Positions 1 to 8,729 of a DNA stretch of 41,202 nt are shown here, piece after piece; the stretch's first letter is position 1, and the number at the start of each line of letters is the position of its first letter. Origin of the DNA: Butyrivibrio sp. GTDB lineage: Bacteria > Bacillota > Clostridia > Lachnospirales > Lachnospiraceae. The position numbers and the translations under genes are program-made. A model generated the notes under the pieces. The model was not told the DNA's origin, made no database searches, and saw only the letters and a program-made list of their open reading frames with translations. The stretch spans positions 1 to 41,202 of the forward strand of contig SVFZ01000030.1 in assembly GCA_015056585.1 (NCBI GenBank), written 5' to 3'.

Positions 1-513
1 GATGCATATCCTGTATTTGAACAGTATTACAAGGCAGTAGGCCTTAACTGTGCAATCAAAAACCTTGAAGTCTCTGCATTCGATGAAGCTATAGATAACA
101 ACGAGTGGGTTGCAGTAATGGGACCTCACACAGCTATCGGCGGTGCTTCGCTTAAGGATAGAGCAGCTCCGTTTGTTCCTATCGCACAGGCAGCCGAGTG
201 GTACGGTGAGTATGGTACATACTACGCAACAAAGGGTGCTCAGGGTGTTGAGCCAACAGGCGATATGGCTAAGCTTGTAGAACTCTATGACAAGTGGAGA
301 CTGACATCTGATGAAGCTGAGAGAGAAACATATCAGGATCAGATCTATCAGATCCACAAAGAAAATCTCTGGTCTATCGCTTATCTTAAGTCAGAGGGCT
401 ACTACGAACTTATCAGCTCCAAGATCAAGAACTATGCAGATAATCTTGTATCAGCAGACTGCTATCAGTATGCTAACATGACACATTACGAAGTACTTTT
501 CAAAGCAGAGTAA
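1..513 (+). CDS. Peptide ABC transporter substrate-binding protein, family 5 (C-terminal part)
   Basis: The reading frame is open from base 1 and ends with TAA at 511-513, giving the last 170 residues; the start lies outside the window. The end of the protein, with its WSIAYLKSEGYYELISSKIKN-like segment and its place immediately before OppB/OppC/OppD/OppF-type genes, fits a family 5 extracellular solute-binding protein, which captures oligopeptides at the cell surface and hands them to the permease. The signal peptide and lipobox cannot be seen. A terminator-like hairpin follows 34 bases after the stop, a common way to make the binding protein in excess over the membrane parts. The substrate cannot be told from this fragment. 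Confidence 0.8.
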   Translation, partial: DAYPVFEQYYKAVGLNCAIKNLEVSAFDEAIDNNEWVAVMGPHTAIGGASLKDRAAPFVPIAQAAEWYGEYGTYYATKGAQGVEPTGDMAKLVELYDKWRLTSDEAERETYQDQIYQIHKENLWSIAYLKSEGYYELISSKIKNYADNLVSADCYQYANMTHYEVLFKAE

Positions 514-546
514 TAAAGAATTGACATTGTATTAATGATAAGTTTT

Positions 547-582
547 CCGGAGACGTGGAGGGCTTCCATGTCTCCGGTTTTT
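547..582 (+). terminator. Terminator-like hairpin between binding protein and permease genes
   Basis: A 13-bp stem (CCGGAGACGTGGA at 547-559 with TCCATGTCTCCGG at 565-577, one G-T pair) has a 5-base loop and is followed by TTTTT at 578-582. It is an intrinsic terminator or partial attenuator. Only about 25 bases separate the T-run from the permease ribosome binding site, so the permease genes are probably reached by read-through, which gives high binding-protein and low permease mRNA. Confidence 0.75.
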
Positions 583-624
583 ATCGAAAAGGGAAGAGAT
601 TTTTTAGGGAAAGGGTTATTTCTA

Positions 625-1701
625 ATGGAGGAAAATAAGCTTATTGCATTCTTTAAAAGAGATCTGGTGCAGTACATTATTAAGCGTGTGCTTATGTTTA
701 TCCCGACACTGATTTTGATCTCAATTTTGGTTTTCTTCGTTATACAGCTTCCTCCGGGGGACTATGTATCTGCGCATATCGCAGCCTTAGCGACAGAGGG
801 AGAGCTGGTTGATGCTGATTACGCAGCATCGATGAGAGAAGACTATGGTCTTGATCTGCCTGTCTGGCAGCAATACTTAAAGTGGGTTAAGGACATTATC
901 TGGACTCCCACAGATTCAGCCTACTACAGACTTTATCATTCACATCACAACTGGAAGTACTCATTTGCCTATGGAAGGGACGTTTGGAGTGTAGTAAATG
1001 ACAGACTTGGCCTTACCATTGGTGTAACGGCAATAATTATGCTGTTCCAGTATCTGGTATCAATTCCTATAGCGGTTTATGCCAGCACACACCAGTATTC
1101 AGTCGGTGATTATATATCAGCGATCATTGGTTTTTTGGGAACTGCGATACCAAACTTTATTTTGGCTATTGTGCTGATGTATCTTTCGTATAAATGGACC
1201 GGCAATGCAAATGTTGGTCTGTTTTCACAAGAGATGCTTAAAAACGGCGTTCATTTATACAATTTCGGGGATTTCTTAAAAAGAATGATCATCCCCATCA
1301 TAGTAATCGGAACCAGCGGAACCTGCGGAATCATCCGTTCTGTTCGTGCGCAGATGCTTGATGAGGTTGCCAAGCAATATACACTTACTGCAAGAGCTAA
1401 GGGTGTGTCTGAGGGCAAGATCATCATGAAATACTGCTTCAGAGCAGCCATCAACCCTACTGTTTCAGGACTTGGCGGAGTTCTTTCAAGCCTGTTTTCC
1501 GGTTCAACTGTAACAGCCATGGTACTTAACATGCAGATTCAGGGGCCTGTCCTTTATAAGGCTCTTCAGTCTCAGGACATGTATCTTGCAGGCGCCATCG
1601 TTATGATCCAGGCAGTGCTGGTTGTTATCGGAGTTCTTTTCTCAGATATTGCACTTGCTTTCCTTGACCCAAGAATTCGTTATTCAGGAGGTAACAGATA
1701 A
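625..1701 (+). CDS. Peptide ABC transporter permease (OppB/DppB type)
   Basis: This 358-residue inner-membrane protein forms one half of the peptide channel. A first membrane segment follows the N-terminal RDLVQYIIKR stretch, and a long extracytoplasmic loop of about 110 residues leads to five further hydrophobic segments. The cytoplasmic EAA-type loop (EVAKQYTLTARAKG, roughly residues 250-263) that docks on the ATPase is present, and the C-terminal FLDPRIRY is typical of DppB. The frame is open up to 535, but that longer form would translate the terminator hairpin at 547-577. The ATG at 625, with a purine-rich AGGGAAAGGG upstream, is the better start. The stop overlaps the next start by one base. 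Confidence 0.9.
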   Translation: MEENKLIAFFKRDLVQYIIKRVLMFIPTLILISILVFFVIQLPPGDYVSAHIAALATEGELVDADYAASMREDYGLDLPVWQQYLKWVKDIIWTPTDSAYYRLYHSHHNWKYSFAYGRDVWSVVNDRLGLTIGVTAIIMLFQYLVSIPIAVYASTHQYSVGDYISAIIGFLGTAIPNFILAIVLMYLSYKWTGNANVGLFSQEMLKNGVHLYNFGDFLKRMIIPIIVIGTSGTCGIIRSVRAQMLDEVAKQYTLTARAKGVSEGKIIMKYCFRAAINPTVSGLGGVLSSLFSGSTVTAMVLNMQIQGPVLYKALQSQDMYLAGAIVMIQAVLVVIGVLFSDIALAFLDPRIRYSGGNR

Positions 1702-2816
1702 TGGCTAAGAAGAAATCAAAAGAAGATTATTATCTTGCCTCCCAATGGACTTTGATGGCAAGAAAACTAAAAAAGCACAAGCTGGCGCAGATTTCCTTTA
1801 TTGTTCTGGCTGTGTTGTATATTTCGGCACTGTTTGCTGATTTCCTGGCTCCTTACTCTTTGGATGAGTTTGACGGACTTTACAGGAATTCCGCACCTAC
1901 CCAGATCTATACAATCTTCGAGGACCGGCACGTTGGACCTCATGTATATAAGTTAACCAAGACAATTGATAAAAAGACCTTTGAAGTAGCTCTTGAGCCT
2001 GATCTTTCAGAGTATTACAAGATCAAATTCTTTGTACACGGCTCTGAATACAAGATTTTGGGATTATTCCCCTGCGATCTGCATCTGTTCGGCGTGGATG
2101 AAGGCTCAAATGGCGGAACGGGCGCAAAGATTTACCTGTTCGGAGCAGATTCCCTTGGCCGTGATATTTTTTCCAGAGTTCTTTTGGGAGCCAGAATTTC
2201 ACTGTCTATCCCATTTGCAAGCGCAATCATAAGCTTCTTTCTGGGAATTGCCATTGGTTCGGTTTCCGGGTACTTTGGCGGTGTCCTTGATATGATAATC
2301 CAGAGAATAATCGAGGTTATCGGAGCAGTTCCTCAGATTCCTTTGTGGATGGCACTTTCAGCGGCTATTCCTGCAGGAATCTCCACAGTAAAGATGTATT
2401 TTTACATGACGATCATTCTTTCATTCATCAACTGGACCGGAATGGCCAGAGTTGTTCGAGGAAAATTCCTTTCCCTAAAGAATGAGGATTATGTTATGGC
2501 TGCAAGGATTTCAGGGGTTTCAACCTGGAAGATCATTTGGAAACACCTGGTACCGGGATTTATGAGTTACCTGATTGTTTCTCTGACGTTGGGAATTCCG
2601 GGATCGATCGTAGGTGAAACATCCATGTCCTACCTTGGCCTTGGTATCAAGTCGCCGGCAACCAGCTGGGGAGTTCTGCTTCAGGAAGCCAGCTCAGTTA
2701 CAGATGTGGCTGCCAACCCGCACAAACTTATTCCTATCATTTTTGTAACAATCACTGTTCTTGCATTCAATTTCCTGGGTGACGGAATGAGAGATGCAGC
2801 AGATCCTTATAAGTAA
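1701..2816 (+). CDS. Peptide ABC transporter permease (OppC/DppC type)
   Basis: This 371-residue membrane protein is the second permease half of the importer. After a cytoplasmic N-terminus comes one membrane segment (about residues 30-50), then a roughly 80-residue outside loop. The conserved GADSLGRDIFSRVLLGARIS stretch (about 148-167) is characteristic of OppC. A membrane domain follows with an EAA loop (DYVMAARISGVSTWKI). The end, FLGDGMRDAADPYK, is the classic DppC/OppC terminus. Its ATG shares one base with the stop of the upstream permease (TAATG), so translation is probably coupled. Membership of the OppC family is clear; the peptide specificity is not. Confidence 0.93.
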   Translation: MAKKKSKEDYYLASQWTLMARKLKKHKLAQISFIVLAVLYISALFADFLAPYSLDEFDGLYRNSAPTQIYTIFEDRHVGPHVYKLTKTIDKKTFEVALEPDLSEYYKIKFFVHGSEYKILGLFPCDLHLFGVDEGSNGGTGAKIYLFGADSLGRDIFSRVLLGARISLSIPFASAIISFFLGIAIGSVSGYFGGVLDMIIQRIIEVIGAVPQIPLWMALSAAIPAGISTVKMYFYMTIILSFINWTGMARVVRGKFLSLKNEDYVMAARISGVSTWKIIWKHLVPGFMSYLIVSLTLGIPGSIVGETSMSYLGLGIKSPATSWGVLLQEASSVTDVAANPHKLIPIIFVTITVLAFNFLGDGMRDAADPYK

Positions 2817-2831
2817 TTCTGGGAGGCACTT

Positions 2832-3926
2832 ATGGAAAAAGATAATATTTTGGAAGTAAAGGACCTCCATATAGACATCAAGATGATGGAGGGCACTCTT
2901 ACTCCGGTAAGAGGTGTGAATTTTGAGATAAAGCGTGGTGAGACCTTAGGCCTTGTCGGAGAGTCAGGCTGTGGTAAGTCCATCACCTGTAAGTCGATTC
3001 TTGCGATAAATGACAGGAAATGCTACCCACATGGCGAGATATTGTTCAGAAACGAGGATGACACTGAGGTAGATATCCTCAAGATGGATCCTAAGGGAAA
3101 AGAGATCCGTAATATCAGAGGAAAACAGATTTCCATGATCTTTCAGGAGCCTATGGTAGCTTTTTCTCCCATGTATACGATCGGAAATCAGATCAATGAA
3201 TGTACTCTTTTGCATATAACCAAGGATAAAAAGAAGGCAAAAGAGATTTCTATGGAGGTTATGAGGAAAGTTGGTATCGCCAATGTGGAGAAGAGATACA
3301 ACCAGTATCCACACGAGTTTTCAGGCGGTATGCTCCAGAGAGCGCTTATAGCAATGGCTCTTGTATGTAATCCCAAGCTTCTTATTGCGGATGAGCCTAC
3401 AACAGCGCTTGATGTTACTATTCAGGCTCAGATTCTTGAACTTATGAAGGAACTTCAGAAAGAGTTCAATATGGCTATTCTTTTCATAACACATGATCTT
3501 GGTGTAGTGGCCAGGATGTGCGACAGAGTAGCTGTTATGTATCTGGGAAAAGTTGTGGAGACCGGCGATTCAAAGACGATATATGCTAATCCCCAGCACC
3601 CATACACAAGAGGTCTGATGGGCTCTGTACACAAGATCGGAGGCAGAAAGGATGAGAGATTATTCTCCATCGAGGGAACGGTTCCGCTTGCCATGAACCT
3701 TCCGAAACAATGCGGCTTCTATGACAGATGCGATGCCCGTATTGAGGGGCTTTGCGATAAAGCTGAACCTGAACTTGTGGAGATAGAGCCGGGACACAAG
3801 ATAGCTTGCTTTGCCTGCACCAATCCGGCCTGCGAGAAACACAGACAGGAAGCGGAAGCAAAGATAAAAGAAGATGAGGCTAAAGAGCCGGCAGAGGAAG
3901 GAGGAAAGAAACGTGGAAAAAGATAA
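2832..3926 (+). CDS. Peptide ABC transporter ATP-binding protein (OppD/DppD type)
   Basis: This 364-residue cytoplasmic ATPase powers peptide import. Visible motifs are Walker A GESGCGKS (residues 43-50), signature FSGGMLQR, Walker [13 protein letters not shown] and the switch histidine in FITHDLGVV. The C-terminal oligopeptide-transport extension has several cysteines ([15 protein letters not shown] and a later CFAC...C), a pattern that in some OppD/DppD proteins is linked to an iron-sulfur cluster. The last 35 or so residues are a charged lysine/glutamate tail that looks like a linker rather than a domain. A GGGAGG ribosome binding site lies upstream. The gene end overlaps the next ATPase gene by 14 bases. 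Confidence 0.94.
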   Translation: MEKDNILEVKDLHIDIKMMEGTLTPVRGVNFEIKRGETLGLVGESGCGKSITCKSILAINDRKCYPHGEILFRNEDDTEVDILKMDPKGKEIRNIRGKQISMIFQEPMVAFSPMYTIGNQINECTLLHITKDKKKAKEISMEVMRKVGIANVEKRYNQYPHEFSGGMLQRALIAMALVCNPKLLIADEPTTALDVTIQAQILELMKELQKEFNMAILFITHDLGVVARMCDRVAVMYLGKVVETGDSKTIYANPQHPYTRGLMGSVHKIGGRKDERLFSIEGTVPLAMNLPKQCGFYDRCDARIEGLCDKAEPELVEIEPGHKIACFACTNPACEKHRQEAEAKIKEDEAKEPAEEGGKKRGKR

Positions 3927-4923
3927 TATTCTTGAAGTTAATCATCTCCATAAGCGTTTTACCTCCAAGAATGTCACTGTTAAAGCTGTTACCGATGTTT
4001 CTTTTACCGTAAAAGAGGGAGAGACCATCGGTATCGTAGGTGAGTCCGGATGCGGAAAGACCACCCTGGGAAGATGTATTGTAAGAGCATATGATGCGTC
4101 TGAGGGAGAAGTTTTCTACCGCACAGAAGCCGGAGAAGAACTGGATTTCCTCAAAGTGGACAAAAAGAAGATGAAATCCATCCGCAAAGAGATCCAGATG
4201 ATTTTTCAGGATCCATACTCTTCACTTGATCCAAGAATGACAGTCCTTGATATTATAAAGGAGCCTTTGAAGGCGAATTTCCCTAAGATGCCTGATAGTC
4301 AGATGGATAAGATGGCAAAGGAGATGGCGGAAAAAGTCGGACTTAATCCTGCTTATCTTATGAGATATCCGCATGCCTTTTCAGGCGGACAGAGACAGCG
4401 TATCGGAATTGCAAGGGCGCTTGTTTTAAAACCGAAGATCATCGTATGTGATGAGGCCGTTTCAGCCCTTGACGTGTCTATTCAGGCGCAGGTTATTAAC
4501 CTGCTCAAGGACCTTCAGAAGGAAATGAAGCTGACATATATCTTTATTTCCCACGATCTTTCGGTTGTAGAGCATATTTCTGACAGAGTTGGTGTAATGT
4601 ATTTGGGAAAAATGGTTGAATATGGCGAGACTGAGCAGATATTTACCCACCCCAAGCATCCTTACACAGAAGCGCTTATGTCTGCAGTACCTGTGGCGGA
4701 TCCAAACTTTGTGCAGGAGCGAATTCCGCTTAAGGGAGAGATTCCAAACCCTGCAAACCCGCCAAGTGGATGCTACTTCCATACCAGATGCAGATATTGT
4801 ACCGAAAAATGCAAGGAGTTGACACCGGAGTACAGAGAGTTTGACCCCGGGCATTTTGCAGCCTGCAGTCTTGCTGACGAACTGAAACTGAAAGGCTTTG
4901 ACTACAGCGAGATGAATGCCTGA
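3913..4923 (+). CDS. Peptide ABC transporter ATP-binding protein (OppF/DppF type)
   Basis: This 336-residue second ATPase pairs with the OppD-type subunit. It shows Walker A GESGCGKTT (43-51), signature FSGGQRQR, Walker B IIVCDEAVSALD and the switch FISHDLSVV. The C-terminal domain has the CYFHTRCRYCTEKC cysteine motif. The start chosen is GTG at 3913. It has a GAGGAAAG ribosome binding site, and the resulting N-terminus MEKDNILEV is identical to that of the upstream ATPase, which argues against the longer frame beginning at 3874. The retained lysine, glutamate and histidine suggest an active ATPase. This is the last gene of the operon; a terminator follows after about 50 bases. Confidence 0.93.
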   Translation: MEKDNILEVNHLHKRFTSKNVTVKAVTDVSFTVKEGETIGIVGESGCGKTTLGRCIVRAYDASEGEVFYRTEAGEELDFLKVDKKKMKSIRKEIQMIFQDPYSSLDPRMTVLDIIKEPLKANFPKMPDSQMDKMAKEMAEKVGLNPAYLMRYPHAFSGGQRQRIGIARALVLKPKIIVCDEAVSALDVSIQAQVINLLKDLQKEMKLTYIFISHDLSVVEHISDRVGVMYLGKMVEYGETEQIFTHPKHPYTEALMSAVPVADPNFVQERIPLKGEIPNPANPPSGCYFHTRCRYCTEKCKELTPEYREFDPGHFAACSLADELKLKGFDYSEMNA

Positions 4924-4973
4924 GTATTATATACATAACGATTGATATTAAAAGTTTAATAAAAAATGGCATA

Positions 4974-5004
4974 AAAAAATCCGCACACTCCGTGCGGATT
5001 TTTT
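4974..5004. terminator. Bidirectional intrinsic terminator
   Basis: A perfect 13-bp inverted repeat (AAAAAATCCGCAC at 4974-4986 and GTGCGGATTTTTT at 4992-5004) surrounds a 5-base loop. With A-runs on one side and T-runs on the other, it can stop transcription in both directions. It serves the peptide transporter operon from the left and the reverse-strand HTH gene, whose stop is at 5029, from the right. Confidence 0.93.
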
Positions 5005-5028
5005 ATGCAAAGCGCTCAGGCGCTGATT

Positions 5029-5541
5029 TTATGCTCTCTTCTGAAGAGAATCCAGTTTATCCTTGTTGATCTTGCCCTCAGCAATAGTACTTGCCATCCA
5101 TATCTTAAGGGACTCCACTGTCTGATCGATCTGATCCAGTTCCTTCTGAATATTCACAAAATCAGGCAGTTCATCGTCTGAGATAACTCCGTCAGCTGTG
5201 ATATCTATCAGGCGGTCCTTCTGTCTGTCTAAAGAATTGAGGGCAGAAAGCATACCAAGAACAATTTCGGAGAGAGTAGATATCTTTACCTCAGGAACGG
5301 AAGTTTTGCCAATCCTGCACTCATGTGTGCAATAATAATTGCAAAGTTCCGGCTTTTTGTAAGCTCTGGCCATATCCACAACGTCTTCGGGATATATAGC
5401 AGTCTTTTCGGTCTCCATCTTCTCAAGGCGGCTTTCGCTGATTGTTCCTATAAGCTCACTGGCCTGTGCTCTGGTGAGCCCGGCCTCTTCACGGCTTTCA
5501 AAGAAGATATTCTTGTTCTCTTTAATTGACTTCTTGCCCAT
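5029..5541 (-). CDS. Small HTH-domain protein with a cysteine motif (XRE-like)
   Basis: This 170-residue protein has an N-terminal XRE/Cro-like helix-turn-helix (about residues 15-60: REEAGLTRAQASELIG then SESRLEKMETEK), so it probably binds DNA. A short cysteine stretch NYYCTHECRIGK (about 88-99) follows and could bind a metal. The remaining 80 residues are predicted helical and acidic, without a domain I can name. The ATG at 5541 is preferred over 5571 because GGAGG lies 7 bases before it. The gene stands alone, diverges from the beta-mannosidase gene and shares its terminator with the peptide operon. It may regulate a neighbour, but nothing shows which. Confidence 0.8.
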   Translation of the reverse strand: MGKKSIKENKNIFFESREEAGLTRAQASELIGTISESRLEKMETEKTAIYPEDVVDMARAYKKPELCNYYCTHECRIGKTSVPEVKISTLSEIVLGMLSALNSLDRQKDRLIDITADGVISDDELPDFVNIQKELDQIDQTVESLKIWMASTIAEGKINKDKLDSLQKRA

Positions 5542-5641
5542 AAAAAACCTCCACAAAACTGTTTCACACACTATTTCTAATATACTACATTAATTTGAAG
5601 AAAATGGAAACAAAAAACACAGCTTTTTCTGGATTTATATG

Positions 5642-5670
5642 TTTCAATTGCTATTTACATGAAATATAAT
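5642..5670 (+). promoter_or_regulatory. Candidate promoter of the beta-mannosidase gene
   Basis: A perfect -10 TATAAT at 5665-5670 is preceded at 17 bases by a weak -35 TTTCAA (5642-5647). The 220-base gap between the HTH gene and the beta-mannosidase start is AT-rich. It also holds three copies of the hexamer TGTTTC (two direct, one inverted, about 5561, 5607 and 5641), which could be half-sites for a regulator. Confidence 0.45.
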
Positions 5671-5765
5671 TGTTATGTGCCGCTATACAAAGTGCATTTC
5701 CTTAAATGGCGAGGAAAGAGACAATGCAACCTGATTTGATCAAAGCGGCAGGAAAGGACTCTATA

Positions 5766-8240
5766 ATGATCAGGAAAAAAATACATGATGGATGGAAGAT
5801 GAGGAGAACTGACTGGGAAAGCTTCTACGAGGCAAAGGTCCCGGGGACGGTATATACAGATCTTTTGGATAATGGGCTTATGGAGGATCCTTATTACAGG
5901 GATAATGAGGATGCTGCAAGAGCGCTCATGGATTATGACTATGAATATGTAACTTCTTTTAATGTGGATGAAAAGGAAGGATTTGGCGATTGCAATGATA
6001 TCCTTCTGCGTTTCGATATGATTGATACCGTGGCTGATGTTTACTTAAACGGAAGCCTTCTTGGAAATGCCTGCAATATGCACAGGACCTATGAATATCA
6101 GGTAAAAGAGCTGCTTAAGCCTGAAAATGAGCTAAAAGTGGTGCTTCATTCGCCAAACAAGTTTATAAAAGCGGCATTTGAAGAAGATCCTGTGTTGGGT
6201 TCAGAGGATTGCAGCATGGGATTTCCTAAGCTTCGTAAGGCTCATTATATGTTTGGCTGGGACTGGGGCCCAAGGCTTCCCGATGCGGGAATTTTAAGGG
6301 ATGTGACCCTTATTGGAGTGGAGAGCGCAAGATTTGATTCAGTTTATGTAAAGCAGAATCATTTTGATGATAAAGTTGAGCTGTCTTTTGATGTGGAGTT
6401 GGATAAGACTTATCAAAAGGCAGGAGATTATGCATGTTTTGTAACGGTTACAGATCCCGATGGAAAGGTGATTGCCGAAAAGGAAGATGCATCAAAAACA
6501 ATTGTTATCGAAAAACCTCAGCTGTGGTGGCCAAACGGATATGGCAAGCAACCTCTTTATACAGTGAAGGTTGAGCTTGTAAAGTGTGGTAACGGTGCTG
6601 AAAACAATTCTTATGATGACGCAGCTGTACTGGACATCTGGGAAAAGAAAATTGGCCTTAGAACCATGGAAGTGTCCAGAGAGAAAGATGAGTACGGAGA
6701 AGAGTTTGCACATAAGGTCAACGGAGTCAAAATCTTTGCCATGGGTGCAGACTATATTCCTCAGGACAATATCCTTAGCAGAGTAAATAAGGAACGCACA
6801 AAAGAACTGCTTATGCACTGCGTGAATTCGCATTTTAACTGCATAAGAGTATGGGGCGGCGGATATTATCCGGAGGACTATTTCTATGACCTTTGCGATG
6901 AACTGGGTCTTGTTGTATGGCAGGACTTCATGTTTGCCTGCGCTGTTTACAGACTTACAGAAGATTTTGAAGAAAACATTACTATTGAGATAATCCAGAA
7001 CGTAAAGAGACTTCGCCATCATGCAAGTTTAGGGCTTTGGTGCGGAAACAACGAGATGGAAATGTTCGTGGGACAGGGGAACTGGGGAGCTAAGTTCACG
7101 CTTAAATCTGACTACGTGAAGATGTATGAATATCTTTTCCCTAAGCTGCTCAAAAAACTGGATCCACAAACCTTCTACTGGCCTGCAAGCCCATCCTCAG
7201 GCGGGGGATTTGATAACCCCAATGATGAGAGCCGAGGCGACGCGCACTACTGGGATGTTTGGCATGGGAACCAACCGTTTACCGAGTATCGCAAGTTCCA
7301 TTTCAGATACCTTTCTGAGTTCGGATTCCAGTCGTTTCCGTCTGTTAAGACGATTGAGACTTTTACTGAGCCGCAGGATCGAAATATCTTCTCCTATGTT
7401 ATGGAGAAGCACCAGAGAAATAATGCTGCAAACGGCAAGATAATGAATTATATGAGTCAGACTTTCCTCTATCCGGAGAGTCTTGATGAACTTGTATATT
7501 ACTCGCAGCTCCTTCAGGCAGAGGCAATTCGCTATGGAGTTGAGCACTTCCGTAGGAACAGAGGCAGGTGCATGGGAACGGTATACTGGCAGTTGAATGA
7601 CTGCTGGCCTGTTGCTTCATGGGCATCAATTGACTATGAGGGAAGATGGAAAGCGCTTCAGTATTATGCCAGAAGATTTTTTGCCCCTATTCTTGTATCC
7701 TGTGAGGAAAAGGGTTATCTGGATCAGAGGATCAGCGTAAATGATGAAAAAGAGCCGATCAAAAAGTCAATCAGGCTTAATGTTCAGAATGAAACCATGG
7801 AGCGGAGCAGTGTGACAGTATACTGGCAGCTGAGAGATTCAAAAGCAAATGTTATTGAATCAGGCGAAAAAGAGATTGTCTGCGAGGCACTGTCTACCAC
7901 ATGGTTTGATGAAATGGATATGGATCATGCAGATCTTTACAGCAATTATGTAAGTTATCAGGTGGCAAAAGAGGGAGAGATCCTTTCTGAAGGAACAGTT
8001 CTTTTCTGCCCGCCCAAGCACTTTAAATTCGAAGATCCGCAGCTTTCCGTAAGAGTAGAGGATGGAGAGATTGTTGTCAGCGCTAAAGCGTATGCAAAGA
8101 GCATCGAAATCAGAAACGAAAACGATGACCTGATCCTTTCGGACAACTATTTTGACCTTAACGGAGGCGAAAGAAGGCTAAGCATCTTCAAAGGAGAGCC
8201 TAAAAACCTCACGGTTAGGAGTGTTTACAAAAAGTTATAA
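5766..8240 (+). CDS. Beta-mannosidase, glycoside hydrolase family 2
   Basis: This 824-residue enzyme removes terminal beta-1,4-linked mannose from manno-oligosaccharides. The N-terminal jelly-roll begins with the typical AKVPGTVYTDLL and the MEDPYYRDNE segment. A beta-sandwich and a TIM barrel follow. The predicted acid/base is E430 in WCGNNEME and the nucleophile E518 in LSEFGFQSFP, both intact. There is no signal peptide, so it is probably cytoplasmic and acts on imported oligosaccharides. The frame is open from 5706, and ATG at 5724 also has a fair ribosome binding site. The ATG at 5766, preceded by AGGAAAGG, matches the usual family N-terminus best. The stop is followed by a new promoter-like region, so it is probably a single-gene unit. 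Confidence 0.93.
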   Translation: MIRKKIHDGWKMRRTDWESFYEAKVPGTVYTDLLDNGLMEDPYYRDNEDAARALMDYDYEYVTSFNVDEKEGFGDCNDILLRFDMIDTVADVYLNGSLLGNACNMHRTYEYQVKELLKPENELKVVLHSPNKFIKAAFEEDPVLGSEDCSMGFPKLRKAHYMFGWDWGPRLPDAGILRDVTLIGVESARFDSVYVKQNHFDDKVELSFDVELDKTYQKAGDYACFVTVTDPDGKVIAEKEDASKTIVIEKPQLWWPNGYGKQPLYTVKVELVKCGNGAENNSYDDAAVLDIWEKKIGLRTMEVSREKDEYGEEFAHKVNGVKIFAMGADYIPQDNILSRVNKERTKELLMHCVNSHFNCIRVWGGGYYPEDYFYDLCDELGLVVWQDFMFACAVYRLTEDFEENITIEIIQNVKRLRHHASLGLWCGNNEMEMFVGQGNWGAKFTLKSDYVKMYEYLFPKLLKKLDPQTFYWPASPSSGGGFDNPNDESRGDAHYWDVWHGNQPFTEYRKFHFRYLSEFGFQSFPSVKTIETFTEPQDRNIFSYVMEKHQRNNAANGKIMNYMSQTFLYPESLDELVYYSQLLQAEAIRYGVEHFRRNRGRCMGTVYWQLNDCWPVASWASIDYEGRWKALQYYARRFFAPILVSCEEKGYLDQRISVNDEKEPIKKSIRLNVQNETMERSSVTVYWQLRDSKANVIESGEKEIVCEALSTTWFDEMDMDHADLYSNYVSYQVAKEGEILSEGTVLFCPPKHFKFEDPQLSVRVEDGEIVVSAKAYAKSIEIRNENDDLILSDNYFDLNGGERRLSIFKGEPKNLTVRSVYKKL

Positions 8241-8268
8241 AATTTTAACGTTTGGTCGTTTATAGGTG

Positions 8269-8277
8269 TGTTAGAAT
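8269..8277 (+). promoter_or_regulatory. Candidate extended -10 promoter before the 96-aa protein gene
   Basis: TGT-TAGAAT at 8269-8277 fits an extended -10 element (TGN before the hexamer). A weak TTGGTC lies 14 bases upstream. It sits 54 bases before the ATG at 8331. It belongs to a group of similar elements in this window. Confidence 0.4.
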
Positions 8278-8330
8278 TTCTTTATGACATTGTTGATAAA
8301 TAAAATCGATGATTCAGGAAGGAGTTTTAT

Positions 8331-8621
8331 ATGGCAGATTCCAGATCAGACCTTATTAATCAGCTTGCAGCCAGCATGGGCGCCGGAGATTATGCCAAGA
8401 CCAGGTTTGAGGAGTCAAGATATGACCCTGAGACGGGCACTTTATACTGCGACGGGTATGTAATCTCAAAATCGGTCATTGATGAGGCAATTCAGCACTT
8501 TAAGCTCATGCAGGGAAAATGCGATATGAATGATCCTGCATCCAGGCATATGGCGCTGATATATAAGACCGCAATCGAAGGCATAAAGAAATTACGGGAA
8601 AACGACAAAAATAAGTCGTGA
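8331..8621 (+). CDS. Hypothetical protein, 96 aa
   Basis: I do not recognise this protein. It is acidic to neutral, has no signal peptide or membrane segment, and appears mostly helical apart from a short strand pair around residues 33-47 (ETGTLYCDGYVISKS). A very good AGGAAGGAG ribosome binding site stands 7 bases before the ATG, and codon use matches the neighbours, so the gene is very likely real. It lies between the beta-mannosidase and a phosphoribosyltransferase gene on the same strand. The gap of about 108 bases to the latter leaves open whether they are co-transcribed. Confidence 0.7.
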   Translation: MADSRSDLINQLAASMGAGDYAKTRFEESRYDPETGTLYCDGYVISKSVIDEAIQHFKLMQGKCDMNDPASRHMALIYKTAIEGIKKLRENDKNKS

Positions 8622-8729
8622 TGTGATATCATATATATGTAAGAGTAATTTGTGAATCACCAAGATTCATCATAAGATGGTACGGTTTCGGGTATAGACA
8701 ACGTAATGAAGAACGGGGGTTACTACATT

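Noticed and set aside
6492..7022. Reverse-strand open frame of 176 codons
   Set aside because: Antisense to the beta-mannosidase catalytic region; no family features.
8653..8669. Hairpin TGAATC/GATTCA before the phosphoribosyltransferase gene as an attenuator
   Set aside because: Only 6 bp with no following T-run and no alternative pairing seen.
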